The notes beneath the pieces were generated by a model, which did not search any database, had not been told where the DNA came from, and saw only the letters and a list, made by a program, of their open reading frames with translations. Both the position numbers and the translations under genes were made by a program. Positions 27,092-36,059 of a stretch of DNA of 64,000 nucleotides are shown one piece after another. How positions within the stretch are numbered: the stretch's first letter is position 1; every line of letters begins with the position of its first letter. The DNA comes from Bacteroidia bacterium. Lineage in GTDB: Bacteria > Bacteroidota > Bacteroidia > Flavobacteriales > Schleiferiaceae. The stretch is taken from NCBI GenBank assembly GCA_030424545.1, contig JAUHWL010000004.1:186001-250000 (forward strand), written 5' to 3'.

Positions 27092-28282
27092 ATGAATCTT
27101 CACGAATATCAAGGAAAAGAAATATTATCTAGCTACGGAGTACGCATACAACGTGGTATTGTAGCACAATCTGCAGACGAGGCAGTTGCCGCAGCAAAGA
27201 AACTTCAAGAAGAAACAGGCACTGGTTGGTGGGTTGTTAAAGCTCAAGTTCATGCTGGAGGTAGAGGCAAAGGTGGAGGCGTTAAATTGGCCAAATCATT
27301 AGAAGAGGTAAAACAACGTGCTTCTGAAATAATAGGTATGGATTTGGTTACTCCACAAACTTCAAAAGAAGGAAAAAGAGTTCATCAAGTGCTTATTGCT
27401 GAGGATGTATACTATCCTGGTGAAACTGAAACGAGCGAAATTTACATGTCTGTAATGTTAAACAGACAAGCTGGTCGTAACATGATTGTTTATTCTACCG
27501 AAGGTGGTATGGACATTGAAGCCGTTGCCGAAAAAACTCCTGAATTAATTTTTACAGAAGAAATAGATCCTAAAGTTGGATTACTTCCTTTTCAAGCACG
27601 TCAGATTGCATTTAACTTAGGCTTAGAAGGTGTAGCGTTTAAAGAAATGGTAAAATTTGTTACCAACCTTTACAAAGCATATGATTCTATAGACGCAGCT
27701 CTTTTTGAAATTAACCCTGTGTTAAAAACATCAGACAACAAAATTATGGCGGTTGATGCAAAAGTTGCTATTGATGGTAACTCTTTGTTTAGACATCCGG
27801 ATATTGCTGCGTTGCGCGATTTAAGAGAAGAAGATGCCTCTGAAGTAGAAGCTGGAGAAGCTGGCTTAAACTTTATTAAACTTGATGGTAACGTTGGTTG
27901 TATGGTAAATGGTGCTGGTTTGGCCATGAGTACAATGGATATTATTAAAATGGCTGGTGGAAATCCTGCAAACTTCTTAGATGTTGGAGGTACCGCTGAT
28001 GCTGCTCGCGTAGAAAAAGCTTTTAGAATTATATTAAGAGAAGATAACGTAAAAGCAATTCTTGTAAATATTTTCGGAGGAATTGTTAGATGCGATCGAG
28101 TAGCACAAGGCATTGTTGACGCTTATAATAATATTGGAGAAATCAATGTTCCAATCATTGTGCGATTACAAGGTACTAATGCAGTAGAAGCAAAAGAATT
28201 GATTGATAAAAGTGGTTTAAAAGTACATTCTGTTATTGCTTTGCAAGAAGCCGCAGATATGGTACAAGAACTAGTTTCATAA
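27092..28282 (+). CDS. sucC: succinyl-CoA synthetase (ADP-forming) beta subunit
   Basis: 396 residues from the ATG at 27092 (MNLHEYQGKEILSSYGV, the family start). It has the ATP-grasp nucleotide site (KAQVHAGGRGKGGGVKLA), the metal-binding ALFEINPV region and the CoA-ligase domain with NFLDVGGTAD and NIFGGIVRCD. With SucD it interconverts succinyl-CoA and succinate in the TCA cycle. sucD is not adjacent, a frequent arrangement in Bacteroidota. Confidence 0.97.
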   Translation: MNLHEYQGKEILSSYGVRIQRGIVAQSADEAVAAAKKLQEETGTGWWVVKAQVHAGGRGKGGGVKLAKSLEEVKQRASEIIGMDLVTPQTSKEGKRVHQVLIAEDVYYPGETETSEIYMSVMLNRQAGRNMIVYSTEGGMDIEAVAEKTPELIFTEEIDPKVGLLPFQARQIAFNLGLEGVAFKEMVKFVTNLYKAYDSIDAALFEINPVLKTSDNKIMAVDAKVAIDGNSLFRHPDIAALRDLREEDASEVEAGEAGLNFIKLDGNVGCMVNGAGLAMSTMDIIKMAGGNPANFLDVGGTADAARVEKAFRIILREDNVKAILVNIFGGIVRCDRVAQGIVDAYNNIGEINVPIIVRLQGTNAVEAKELIDKSGLKVHSVIALQEAADMVQELVS

Positions 28283-28449
28283 CGTTTACTCAGTGAAATA
28301 CACTGATTAAAAAATATTAACATAAAAACCAGAACCTCAAGACAACTTTTTATAATGTTTTGTGTTTATATAGTATCCAAAAGAGATGAAATTCATCTTG
28401 AAAGGGTAGTTTTTCATAGGTTTATTGGTTAGGTTAGTTTGATTGGATT

Positions 28450-28486
28450 GGGGTTAGTAAATACTTTTTACTAACCCCAATTCTTT
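28450..28486 (+). terminator. probable sucC terminator
   Basis: Perfect 10-bp stem GGGGTTAGTA / TACTAACCCC with a 9-base loop, followed by a weak AATTCTTTT tract. It lies about 170 bases after the sucC stop, in a 263-base gap that otherwise shows only a short TCAGTG/CACTGA hairpin just after the stop. Confidence 0.6.
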
Positions 28487-28491
28487 TGCAC

Positions 28492-28516
28492 AAAAAAAAG
28501 AGCCCGAAAGGGCTCT
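28492..28516 (-). terminator. terminator of the minus-strand beta-barrel gene
   Basis: Perfect AGAGCCC-GAAA-GGGCTCT stem with a stable GNRA-type loop, preceded on the plus strand by a run of A that is a U-tract for minus-strand RNA. It lies 30 bases past the stop of the barrel gene. Confidence 0.85.
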
Positions 28517-28545
28517 CTTTATTTTATCGAATTCTTGAATTGTTC

Positions 28546-29145
28546 TTAATTTCCTAATCGAAAAACAAGTCCACCACTTACATCTCCAGAAATAAATGTT
28601 GAACCTGCATTTACACTAGTGCCACAACCACCTGTGCCGCAGAAGAAACCTAAACCAGCCCAATTAATTGGGGCTAATAATCTAGATTGAAGACGTATAC
28701 CAACTTTATCGGTTATCCAAATTTTAGCACCAAGTCCTAACGTAATAGAAAACCTCCATTCATCACTATATTGTGCTTCTTGTATGGCAAATTGTGTTGC
28801 GCCCATACTAAAACTTCCAAATACTTCTACTTTATCATTTACAGGAAAAGGACGAATAATTCCGATTTGATAGTAGTTTACATTAACATCTGCCTTTGCT
28901 ATTTCGTAATAAGAGCTTAATGATGCATAGGTAGAAGAACCCATATATTGCAACTGAATCATTAAATCTGGGCGTACGCCAAATTCTAAAATTGCACCAT
29001 AATTGCCCGCACCTTTCAATTTTAAGGTACCATTGTAACCATAAGCCTTAGATCCAAATTGATAGCCATAATAAGCTGAAACATCTGTTTGAGCAATGGC
29101 AGTAGATCCTAAAATAATAAATGCAAATAGTATAAGTTTTCTCAT
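28546..29145 (-). CDS. outer-membrane beta-barrel protein
   Basis: 199 residues from the ATG at 29145 (signal peptide MRKLILFAFIILGSTAIA-Q); an ATG four codons earlier is also open. Beta-strand pattern of a small barrel: YYGYQFGSKAYGY, YGAILEFGVRPDLMIQLQY, FSITLGLGAKIWITDKVGIRL and a final strand GGLVFRLGN with no terminal aromatic residue. A Cys pair CGTGGC near residue 176 is unusual for an outer-membrane loop and may form a disulfide. No specific function. Divergent from pnuC. Confidence 0.75.
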   Translation of the reverse strand: MRKLILFAFIILGSTAIAQTDVSAYYGYQFGSKAYGYNGTLKLKGAGNYGAILEFGVRPDLMIQLQYMGSSTYASLSSYYEIAKADVNVNYYQIGIIRPFPVNDKVEVFGSFSMGATQFAIQEAQYSDEWRFSITLGLGAKIWITDKVGIRLQSRLLAPINWAGLGFFCGTGGCGTSVNAGSTFISGDVSGGLVFRLGN

Positions 29146-29192
29146 AATTGTTGTCATATTAGCCCGCTAAAATAAATTAAAGAAGTGAAACA

Positions 29193-29792
29193 TTGCAATT
29201 AATTAATGTAATAGAATGGCTTTCTGTATGCCTTAATCTTGTCTTTGTTATTTTAATCATAAAACAAAACAAATGGGGGTGGCCTTTTGGTATTTTAGGT
29301 TCTATTCTCAGTATCTATTTATTTATAGAAACTAATTTATACGCAGAAGCTGTGTTGTACGGTTTTTATGTTGTTATTGGAATTTATGGCTGGTTTATAT
29401 GGTCTAAAACGTTAAACACTCACTTTAAAATAATAGAGTGGTCGGTTAAGCATCATGTTCTTGCATTGTTTTTAGGGGCATTAGGTATGTATGTAATAGG
29501 TAATTTTTTTAGTTATTATACCAACGCGGCCTTGCCTTTTGCCGATTCGTTTTCAACCTCATTTAGTTTTGTTGCAACATTAATGGAGGCAAAAAAAGTA
29601 TTATCAGCATGGATTTATTGGATAATTCTTAATGCATTCTCTGTCTGGTTATACCACTCTAGAGGACTAGAAATTTATGCTGTTTTAATGATGTTTTATA
29701 CTGTTCTATCAGTATATGGATTTTTACAATGGCGAAAAAGTATGCGGGAAAGCAAAGCCAATGCTACTAGCCAATGGGGTAGCGTTGATTAA
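29193..29792 (+). CDS. pnuC: nicotinamide riboside transporter PnuC
   Basis: 199 residues, TTG start at 29193. The frame is closed by a stop four codons upstream and has no ATG nearby, so the TTG is the only sensible start. Seven hydrophobic helices. Family motifs: NKWGWPFGILGSILSIYLF, YAEAVLYGFYVVIGIYGWFIW, and SAWIYWIILNAFSVWLY near the C-terminus. PnuC moves nicotinamide riboside across the inner membrane by facilitated diffusion. No NAD-metabolic neighbours. The leader to the divergent barrel gene is only 47 bases, too short for a riboswitch. Its 3' end overlaps the convergent esterase by 26 bases. Confidence 0.92.
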   Translation: MQLINVIEWLSVCLNLVFVILIIKQNKWGWPFGILGSILSIYLFIETNLYAEAVLYGFYVVIGIYGWFIWSKTLNTHFKIIEWSVKHHVLALFLGALGMYVIGNFFSYYTNAALPFADSFSTSFSFVATLMEAKKVLSAWIYWIILNAFSVWLYHSRGLEIYAVLMMFYTVLSVYGFLQWRKSMRESKANATSQWGSVD

Positions 29793-30423
29793 TCCAAAAC
29801 ATTAAGTCGTCAAAACACTCTGGGTTAATGCCATGGCCCATTTTGTATTCTTTATAAACAACATTCAATTGATTTGTTTTTAAAAAATGGTGCGCATTTC
29901 GTGCCCATTCAATTGGGATTACAGGGTCTTCTGTGCCATGGCTTGCAAAAAACGCAAGATGTTTAGCTTTTTCTACATCTATTTCTTTTGGCAGTATGTC
30001 TTCAAAAACATATCCGCTTAATGCCAATACTCCATTATATTTTGCGGGGTTGTTTAAACTTAATCCGTAGCTAATAATAGCTCCTTGACTAAATCCTAAA
30101 AGCACTGTTTCGGCTTTGTTTGTGTTATATTTTTCTTGAACCTCTTCAATTAATTGTTCTACCTGGTACATGGCTTGTTTTGCTTCTTCAGGATTGCCAA
30201 ATCTAGATTCATTGCCCGTAAAATCTATGTTGTACCATGCATATCCGCCAAAACCAAGTTTTAAAGGTGCTCTTAAACTTATGATTAAAAATTGATCATT
30301 TAGATGATTTGCAAAACTAAACAGGTCATTTTCATCACTTCCGTATCCATGCAACATTACCAAAAGGGGAGGGTTTTTGGCTGCTTTTTTAGGCAATAAA
30401 ACGTTGTAGTGAAGGGTCTTCAT
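29767..30423 (-). CDS. alpha/beta-hydrolase (phospholipase/carboxylesterase family)
   Basis: 218 residues, cytoplasmic (no signal peptide). Oxyanion-loop motif LVMLHGYGSDENDLFSF, nucleophile elbow GFSQGA (Ser near residue 113), catalytic Asp in SHGTEDPVIP and His in KMGHGI. This is the Abhydrolase_2/YpfH group of small esterases. Substrate unknown. The 3' end overlaps the end of pnuC by 26 bases on the opposite strand. Confidence 0.9.
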   Translation of the reverse strand: MKTLHYNVLLPKKAAKNPPLLVMLHGYGSDENDLFSFANHLNDQFLIISLRAPLKLGFGGYAWYNIDFTGNESRFGNPEEAKQAMYQVEQLIEEVQEKYNTNKAETVLLGFSQGAIISYGLSLNNPAKYNGVLALSGYVFEDILPKEIDVEKAKHLAFFASHGTEDPVIPIEWARNAHHFLKTNQLNVVYKEYKMGHGINPECFDDLMFWINQRYPIG

Positions 30424-30437
30424 ATAATTTTTGAGAT

Positions 30438-30926
30438 TTACTTTTCTATTTCTTCTTCATCAGCATCTGATACAAAACTTAATGAAACGCTATTCGCTTC
30501 ATCAGAAAACACAACAGTTTTTTCTTTTAAATTGTAATAGAATTCTTTACCAATCAAGGCATTCATGTACCGCGCTTCCCATTCCATGGTTTCTTTATCG
30601 CACAGCATTTCTGTCATGCCACCTGCAACAAACATAAGTTTATGATCATTGATTAACTCAACTTTGCCAAAGTAACCATTGCAAGAACTTTTACCGTTAT
30701 ACATGCCTGTTGTTAGGTCGATATTTAAATCTATCTGCATATCCTCACCAAGAATAAAAACTTCTTCGTTTACAGAAATCGCATTTAATTGAAGTGCTAT
30801 TTTTTTAAATGAAATTGGTTGATGTGTTTTTTTTACTGTAGGCTCTGCTTCCGTTATATTTTTAGTTGCTTTACTACAACTTAAACTGATAAATAGTAAG
30901 CTTATAATCAGGATAGTATTCCTCAT
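30438..30926 (-). CDS. META-domain lipoprotein (HslJ-like)
   Basis: 162 residues. Lipoprotein signal MRNTILIISLLFISLSC with Cys17. After a spacer, the META domain (about 45-155) shows the typical NGKSSCNGYFG, then the GGMTEMLCD segment and the EARYMNALIG helix. The family is envelope-located and sometimes linked to stress or antibiotic tolerance; the activity is unknown. It sits between the esterase (14 bases) and the DUF429 gene (58 bases), same strand, so the three may be co-transcribed. Confidence 0.85.
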   Translation of the reverse strand: MRNTILIISLLFISLSCSKATKNITEAEPTVKKTHQPISFKKIALQLNAISVNEEVFILGEDMQIDLNIDLTTGMYNGKSSCNGYFGKVELINDHKLMFVAGGMTEMLCDKETMEWEARYMNALIGKEFYYNLKEKTVVFSDEANSVSLSFVSDADEEEIEK

Positions 30927-30984
30927 TCTAAAGGTTTTAAATTGGGATTAATTGTGGATAAATATATGCCTACTTTAGGTAATA

Positions 30985-31584
30985 TTAGACATAAATTACA
31001 CCTTCTTTTTCGTCTCCATAAGGCAAAGCTAACCCCATGGTAAAACGCATAGCTGTAATTAAAGAAAGAAAAGAATCTAAGTGATGCCACGTTTTTACAT
31101 CTTGGCAATTAAAAAACATTTTAGCACTTAACTTAGAATTTAAATGGTTTCTACAACCAATTAGCGCAAGTTTGTTTTTTTTATAGCCAATTTCACAAAG
31201 CTCATAATTTTTGGCTTGTGCTTTAGAGCAAGTTTCGTACACTTTAACACCTTCTATACTTTCTAAATTTTGTTTGAGCTCCATTGCACGGGCAGTTAAA
31301 CCTCCAATAATCATGGGAGATACAGAAGATAACTCAGAATCGGCTATTCTAAATTGATGATTTGTGAAACCCTCTTTTTGTAAATAAACACCTGGTAATG
31401 AAAGGGGAGCGTTGATGAAAATAAACTGAGGCTTAAAATGATTCGCAGCATTTACAATAAACGCATCAGCATCAACATCTTCATCAACGTGCATGAAGTA
31501 AATTCGGTTGTTTTGGAGAATCGAAACGACTGTGTTACCACACAGCTTGCTTTCATAATCTATTCCAAATAAAACGTGACTCAT
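30985..31584 (-). CDS. DUF429 family protein (predicted RNase H-fold nuclease)
   Basis: 199 residues. It begins with the RNase H-like strand FGIDYESKLCGNTVV (Asp8), then IFINAPLSLPG, the DSELSSVSPMIIGGLTARAM helix, and YETCSKAQAKNYEL; a late acidic segment HHLDSFLSLITAMRF supplies Asp. This follows the DUF429 layout, proposed as a nuclease or resolvase-like fold without proven activity. No signal peptide. First gene of a possible three-gene unit with the META lipoprotein and esterase. Confidence 0.75.
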   Translation of the reverse strand: MSHVLFGIDYESKLCGNTVVSILQNNRIYFMHVDEDVDADAFIVNAANHFKPQFIFINAPLSLPGVYLQKEGFTNHQFRIADSELSSVSPMIIGGLTARAMELKQNLESIEGVKVYETCSKAQAKNYELCEIGYKKNKLALIGCRNHLNSKLSAKMFFNCQDVKTWHHLDSFLSLITAMRFTMGLALPYGDEKEGVIYV

Positions 31585-31742
31585 GCAATTAATATTAAAA
31601 GTTGATTTCTTAGTAATAGCTACTAATAATTAAATAAACCACAAAAAGTTTAATTTGTTGAAGATTTTGAATATTTAGAATTAAAATAAATAGTAAACTA
31701 TTTTTTTTATTTGAAAGTATCTTTGAGGGATATTAACATGAT

Positions 31743-33431
31743 ATGATGAATCTTTTCAAAGCGATATTGTTTTTCAATTGTTTTCCTGTATTTGTATTTA
31801 GTCAACAATTAGAAAACAAATATGAAAACAATAAAACGTACACTCATCCTGAAGTTATAGAGGCATATTTAGCGCTGAGCAACCAATCTCAACTTATTTC
31901 TATAGATACATTTGGAATTACAGATGCCGGAATACCGCTGCATGTTGTTAAAATAGCAAACAACCATAGTGCTAACAACCTAAAAATGTTAGTGATTAAT
32001 GGCATACACCCTGGGGAAAGCTGTGGCATAGATGCCAGTTTGCATTGGGTAGAAGAGCTGATTAAAAATCCGGACCGATTAAAAAACACTGCCGTTTACA
32101 TTGTGCCAATTTATAACGTGGGCGGAAGTTTAAACCGAAGTTGTTGCACACGCGCCAATCAAAACGGCCCAGATAATCAAGGGTTTCGCGGCAATGCGCA
32201 GAACTTAGATTTAAACCGCGATTTTATGAAGGCAGATTCTAAAAATGCCAAAAGTCTGCATAAGCTTTTCACGAAAATTGATCCTGACGTTTTTGTTGAT
32301 ACGCACAGCACCAACGGTGCCGATTATCAATATGCCATGACTTTGATTCCGTATCAGCACGAAAAATATCCGCAGCCGGTTGAAAAAATTAGCCGCCATT
32401 GGTTTGACCAAATTTTGGAAGAAACCAACAAAAAAGTAAAAACACAGTATTATGTAAATGTGTGGGGCACCACGCCCGATAAAGGTTTCTCGGCATTTCA
32501 GGTAACCTCTATTTTTTCTACTGGCTACACAGGATTATTTGGCACGTTCGCCATAACTACCGAAGCGCACATGTTTAAGCCGTATGCCGAGCGGGTAGAA
32601 GCGACCATGGTTTCGTTGGATGCCATTTTGAAAATTTCAACGGCAAATTCGAAAAAGATTAAGGATGCAAGAAATACGTTGAAGAACACAATTAAACCAA
32701 AATATTACGCCACCCGTTGGGTATTGGACAGTACTTCTCGCCAAAAAATAGATTTCTTAGGCTACGAAGCCGAGTTTTACACAAGCGAGCTTACGGGGCA
32801 AAAAGCGTATCGTTACAATCGTGAAAAGCCGATTGAATACAAAACTGATTTTTACGGTTTGTTTAAACCTACCGATTCGGTAAAAATTCCGAAAGCTTAC
32901 TTCTTGCATGCTGGGCAGCACAAAATGGCAAAGCATTTAATACGCAACGGAGTAACCGTAAAAAAGTTAAAAAAAGACACCTTGATTCAGGGTGGTGTTT
33001 ATCACGTTGTAAATATTGAATATGCCACACGGCCTTACGAAGGGCATTTTCCGCACCGCAATTTTGCATTGGAAGAAAAGCTAACCGTAGAAAAATTTTT
33101 AGCAGGCGATTTTATTATTATTCCCGAAGGACGTGCAAAATATTACGCCATAGAAGCGCTAGAACCTGAGTCTCCAGGCAGCTTTTTTAGATGGAATTTT
33201 ATGGATGCTTTTTTGCAGCAAAAAGAAGGTTTTTCGGCCTACATTTTTGAGGAAATGGCGGTTAAGTTTTTGAATGAAAACCCGCAGATAAAAGCCAATT
33301 TTGAAACTAAAAAATTAGAAGATAAAGACTTTGCCAAGAGCGGATACGCCCAGCTGTACTGGATTTATCAACAAACGCCATATTACGAAAAAGAGTTTAT
33401 GCGAATCCCGATATTTAAAGTGTATGAATAG
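31743..33431 (+). CDS. exported M14-family zinc carboxypeptidase
   Basis: 562 residues. Signal peptide (about 1-20, ending FVFS-Q). The M14 domain (about 30-295) has the zinc ligands in GIHPGES (His and Glu) and VDTHSTNG (His), the substrate-binding NLDLNRDFM, and a candidate catalytic Glu in ITTEAHMF. The C-terminal 260 residues (about 300-562) form a separate region of unknown fold, rich in Lys and Tyr. Periplasmic or surface metallopeptidase; substrate unknown. Start codon could be the first or second of two adjacent ATGs. Base composition rises in G+C from about 32000 compared with the leader. Confidence 0.9.
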   Translation: MMNLFKAILFFNCFPVFVFSQQLENKYENNKTYTHPEVIEAYLALSNQSQLISIDTFGITDAGIPLHVVKIANNHSANNLKMLVINGIHPGESCGIDASLHWVEELIKNPDRLKNTAVYIVPIYNVGGSLNRSCCTRANQNGPDNQGFRGNAQNLDLNRDFMKADSKNAKSLHKLFTKIDPDVFVDTHSTNGADYQYAMTLIPYQHEKYPQPVEKISRHWFDQILEETNKKVKTQYYVNVWGTTPDKGFSAFQVTSIFSTGYTGLFGTFAITTEAHMFKPYAERVEATMVSLDAILKISTANSKKIKDARNTLKNTIKPKYYATRWVLDSTSRQKIDFLGYEAEFYTSELTGQKAYRYNREKPIEYKTDFYGLFKPTDSVKIPKAYFLHAGQHKMAKHLIRNGVTVKKLKKDTLIQGGVYHVVNIEYATRPYEGHFPHRNFALEEKLTVEKFLAGDFIIIPEGRAKYYAIEALEPESPGSFFRWNFMDAFLQQKEGFSAYIFEEMAVKFLNENPQIKANFETKKLEDKDFAKSGYAQLYWIYQQTPYYEKEFMRIPIFKVYE

Positions 33432-33521
33432 TTTTTACACAGAGAATAAATGAGAATTTTTTATGAGAAAAATTAAGGCAATGTAGATGCGACAAGTTTC
33501 ATCACGTGGGGAGTTACCTGA

Positions 33522-34457
33522 TTAAACATACCACCAACTTTCGCCTAAAACGAGGTTGTTTTGTGCATAGAAATTCTCAATTTCTGCGTTGGTTTTGTCA
33601 TCGGTAAAAACGGTGCAAAGTACCAGCGGGTTTGCAATGGTGGCCAATTGGTGCAGATTGTTTTTGGTTATCTGAATAAATGATATTTCTTTTTCGGTGA
33701 AAAACGTTGTGCAGATTTTTGCTTTGCTGTTGTCGCCAAAAACGACCAGGTTTTTATCAGAAGTAAATTTCAAACGCAAAAACCAATGCAGTTTTAATTT
33801 AAAAAAATGCTGCTGATTGTACAATTCTGACGTACGCGATGTGCGTTTTTTATGCTCGCGCCAAAGGTGGGTTTCCTCATCAACGCCAATTATTTCGTTG
33901 CCATTTTTTATCCACCGGAAAACCAAATCGTAATCTTCTGGGTAAACATGATTTGTAAATGGCGCAACGCTTTCAATATTCTTTCTGTGCGTTAACCAAT
34001 TGGGCGATGCCAGCACACATTCACGAAAAACGTGCTGATGAAAATCTGCAAAATCTACGCGTTGATTTAACCAATTTTGATAAGTTAAATATCCCGCAGA
34101 AATGGGGTGTTTACTGAAATATTTTACCTTGCCAGTAGCCACACTATTGTGATTTTGCGAAGCGATTTTCAAAAGTGTTTCCAGCTTTTTTGGTGGCATC
34201 AAATCATCGGCATCCATTCTAGAAATATAGGTGCCAGAACAATTTTCAAAAGCCAATTGCAACGCATTTGTAATTCCTGCTTCTTTGTTTTGTAAGACCG
34301 AAATTCTGCTATCGCGCAAGCTAAAATTGTTGAGTATTTCCAACGATTGATCTGTGCTGAAATCATCAACCGCCACCAATTGCCAATCTGTAAATGCTTG
34401 GTTTTGAATGGATAAAATGCAATCGACCAACCAAGGCGCTGCATTTTTTACGGGCAT
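33522..34457 (-). CDS. family 2 glycosyltransferase
   Basis: 311 residues from the ATG at 34457. GT-A fold: MPVKNAAPWLVDCILSIQNQ, VDDFSTDQS, RMDADDLMPP (DxD), YPEDYDLVFRW. The conserved first strand normally reads PTISIIMPVKN, and exactly this is encoded upstream of the ATG (codons for I-K-P-T-I-S-I-I). That stretch has no ATG, GTG or TTG and is closed by a TAA at 34488-34490. So the true start is probably a rare ATC or ATT codon at 34458-34481, or the gene lost its start. The C-terminal domain (about 240-311) is unfamiliar. Confidence 0.88.
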   Translation of the reverse strand: MPVKNAAPWLVDCILSIQNQAFTDWQLVAVDDFSTDQSLEILNNFSLRDSRISVLQNKEAGITNALQLAFENCSGTYISRMDADDLMPPKKLETLLKIASQNHNSVATGKVKYFSKHPISAGYLTYQNWLNQRVDFADFHQHVFRECVLASPNWLTHRKNIESVAPFTNHVYPEDYDLVFRWIKNGNEIIGVDEETHLWREHKKRTSRTSELYNQQHFFKLKLHWFLRLKFTSDKNLVVFGDNSKAKICTTFFTEKEISFIQITKNNLHQLATIANPLVLCTVFTDDKTNAEIENFYAQNNLVLGESWWYV

Positions 34458-34487
34458 GATGATGGAAATGGTGGGTTTGATCGTATT

Positions 34488-34613
34488 TTAATTTTGTTGA
34501 TTTTCAATCGTCCGAAACGTAAGATTAACACGCGCATCAAAAACGGTTTTGGTAGGCGGGAGGCGGTGCAGCCATTGTTTCTGGGTTTCGTCACCAAATA
34601 GCAATAGCTTAAT
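34488..34613 (-). pseudogene. possible 3' remnant of a gene upstream of the glycosyltransferase
   Basis: A 41-codon minus-strand frame without a standard start (closed by TGA just upstream) that reads like real protein: LLLFGDETQKQWL, HRLPPTKTVFDARVN, LTFRTIENQQN, then TAA. Its base composition is like the glycosyltransferase gene (G+C rich) and unlike the AT-rich gene at 34632-35222 behind it. I infer the C-terminal end of an older gene cut off when the neighbouring gene arrived. Family not recognised. Confidence 0.4.
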
Positions 34614-34631
34614 TCAAAGAAATTAATTCAA

Positions 34632-35222
34632 TTATTCAACTATAATATATAAGAGAAAAAAGTGGTTGATTAATTGTTTGATTTTATTTATATCCTCGTT
34701 ATAGCAATACCTAGTAATCTTCTTTCCTTCAAACTCATGGGACCAAGGCTCTGCAAGAAGTAAAATTGGGTATTTTCCTTTGTCAATTATGTAAGGTGAT
34801 TTGAATATTTTAAATTCACTTGAGCCATGTTTTCCCGCTGATGAGTTAATCGTTAGATCTGGAAAATTAACTCCAGAATAATCAATATTCAAGTTATATA
34901 GACTATCGTATCGTTCAGTTGTTATAATTCTTAAATAATTAGTGTCTTTAGAGGTAGTTATTGAAGCCTTAAGTTTTTTAAGCATTTCAATCTGTTCTTT
35001 GTTAAAAAAGAAACTTGAGTCAACTAACTCTCCATGTATATATTCTTCTAGAATTAAGTTAAATGAGTATTCTTTCTCTGAATAAATTGGGATTTTAAAA
35101 ATATTGATGCCTTTTATTTTTAACGCTTTTAGAATATCGTCATTATTTATTGTCCCCTTGTCAAATTGAGCAAAGAGAAAAACAGGAATGCAAACTAAAA
35201 AAAGTAGGAAAAACTTATTCAT
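34632..35222 (-). CDS. hypothetical exported protein
   Basis: 196 residues with a signal peptide (MNKFFLLFLVCIPVFLFA-Q). The rest is polar with isolated motifs only (INSSAGKHGSSEFKIF, LLAEPWSHEFEGKKI). It ends in a hydrophobic stretch (HFFLLYIIVE). No family recognised. It is much more AT-rich than the flanking glycosyltransferase, suggesting separate origin. Confidence 0.6.
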   Translation of the reverse strand: MNKFFLLFLVCIPVFLFAQFDKGTINNDDILKALKIKGINIFKIPIYSEKEYSFNLILEEYIHGELVDSSFFFNKEQIEMLKKLKASITTSKDTNYLRIITTERYDSLYNLNIDYSGVNFPDLTINSSAGKHGSSEFKIFKSPYIIDKGKYPILLLAEPWSHEFEGKKITRYCYNEDINKIKQLINHFFLLYIIVE

Positions 35223-35292
35223 TATTAATTACAATTAAATACCTACGGAAATATGTTAATTTTAATCGAACAAGTTTACACTTTTCTTGTAT

Positions 35293-35332
35293 AAAAAAAG
35301 CCTGATTTTCTATGAAAAATCAGGCTTTTTTA
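35293..35332 (-). terminator. strong terminator (bidirectional)
   Basis: Stem GCCTGATTTT / AAAATCAGGC with a small loop, flanked by seven A and six T, so it can work on both strands. It closes the minus-strand TPR membrane protein gene starting at 35897. Confidence 0.88.
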
Positions 35333-35351
35333 CTTCGTTTTTAAAACTAAT

Positions 35352-35897
35352 TTAAAATCTTCTTCCCATTTGTTGTGGGCCGCCAACGCGTTTCATTTGT
35401 TGTTTGATGTATTTTACTTGTTCGTCTAACACACCTTTTTCATCTAAGCGCTTTACATCTTGCAACAAGATTGTAGCTTCTTTTTTGCGCCCTTTGCTAA
35501 TGGCAATTCCTGCTAAATTTAGTTTTGCCATGGCCTGATCTTGTTTTAAACGCAAACCTGTATTCAATGCTTTTTTAAGTATAGTTTCGGCTTTTCCTAT
35601 TCCAGTTTGACTTTCAATCATACCAGTAAGTAGGTAGTAATAAGCAAGTTGGCTTTTTATTAAAGAGGCTTCAGGATTTTTAATTCCCTTTAAAGCTTTG
35701 CTGGCTTTCTCCATGTTGTTTTTACGCAGATGCCATAACGCAACAATAATTCTTTCGTTTCTAAAGTAGGTTAAAAGAGGAATTCCAGCTAAGAAAATAA
35801 ACATGATTCCGTTTCCTATATTTCCTAATACGAACTGATAGATGGCCCAGCCAAATAGAAGTGCTGTAAGTCCTAAACGTATTATTTTGCTAATCAT
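35352..35897 (-). CDS. membrane-anchored TPR-like protein
   Basis: 181 residues. Two hydrophobic helices at the N-terminus (about 5-22 and 27-45, connected by a short LGNIGNG turn), then a helical region with TPR-like pairs: ASKALKGIKNPEASLIKSQLAYY, KAETILKKALNTGLRLKQDQAMAKLNLAGIAISKGRKKEA. The tail is basic (GGPQQMGRRF). Probably an inner-membrane scaffold protein with a cytoplasmic TPR part. Conserved-looking, function unknown. Monocistronic between two terminators. Confidence 0.7.
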   Translation of the reverse strand: MISKIIRLGLTALLFGWAIYQFVLGNIGNGIMFIFLAGIPLLTYFRNERIIVALWHLRKNNMEKASKALKGIKNPEASLIKSQLAYYYLLTGMIESQTGIGKAETILKKALNTGLRLKQDQAMAKLNLAGIAISKGRKKEATILLQDVKRLDEKGVLDEQVKYIKQQMKRVGGPQQMGRRF

Positions 35898-36012
35898 TTT
35901 GTATTGAATTTTAAGGCCGCAAATGTAGTTGGATTGCTAGAATTAACAATGCAATATGATGGCTAATCTTAACTTAAACGCGCTAAGTTTTACACCGATT
36001 TATTGTTAAAAT

Positions 36013-36040
36013 AAAAATAGCCGCTCTGTGGCGGCTATTT
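36013..36040 (-). terminator. clpC terminator
   Basis: Perfect 9-bp AATAGCCGC / GCGGCTATT stem with a 6-base loop; A-run on the left gives a U-tract for minus-strand RNA. 20 bases past the clpC stop. Confidence 0.85.
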
Positions 36041-36059
36041 TAATATCAGGTTATAAAGG

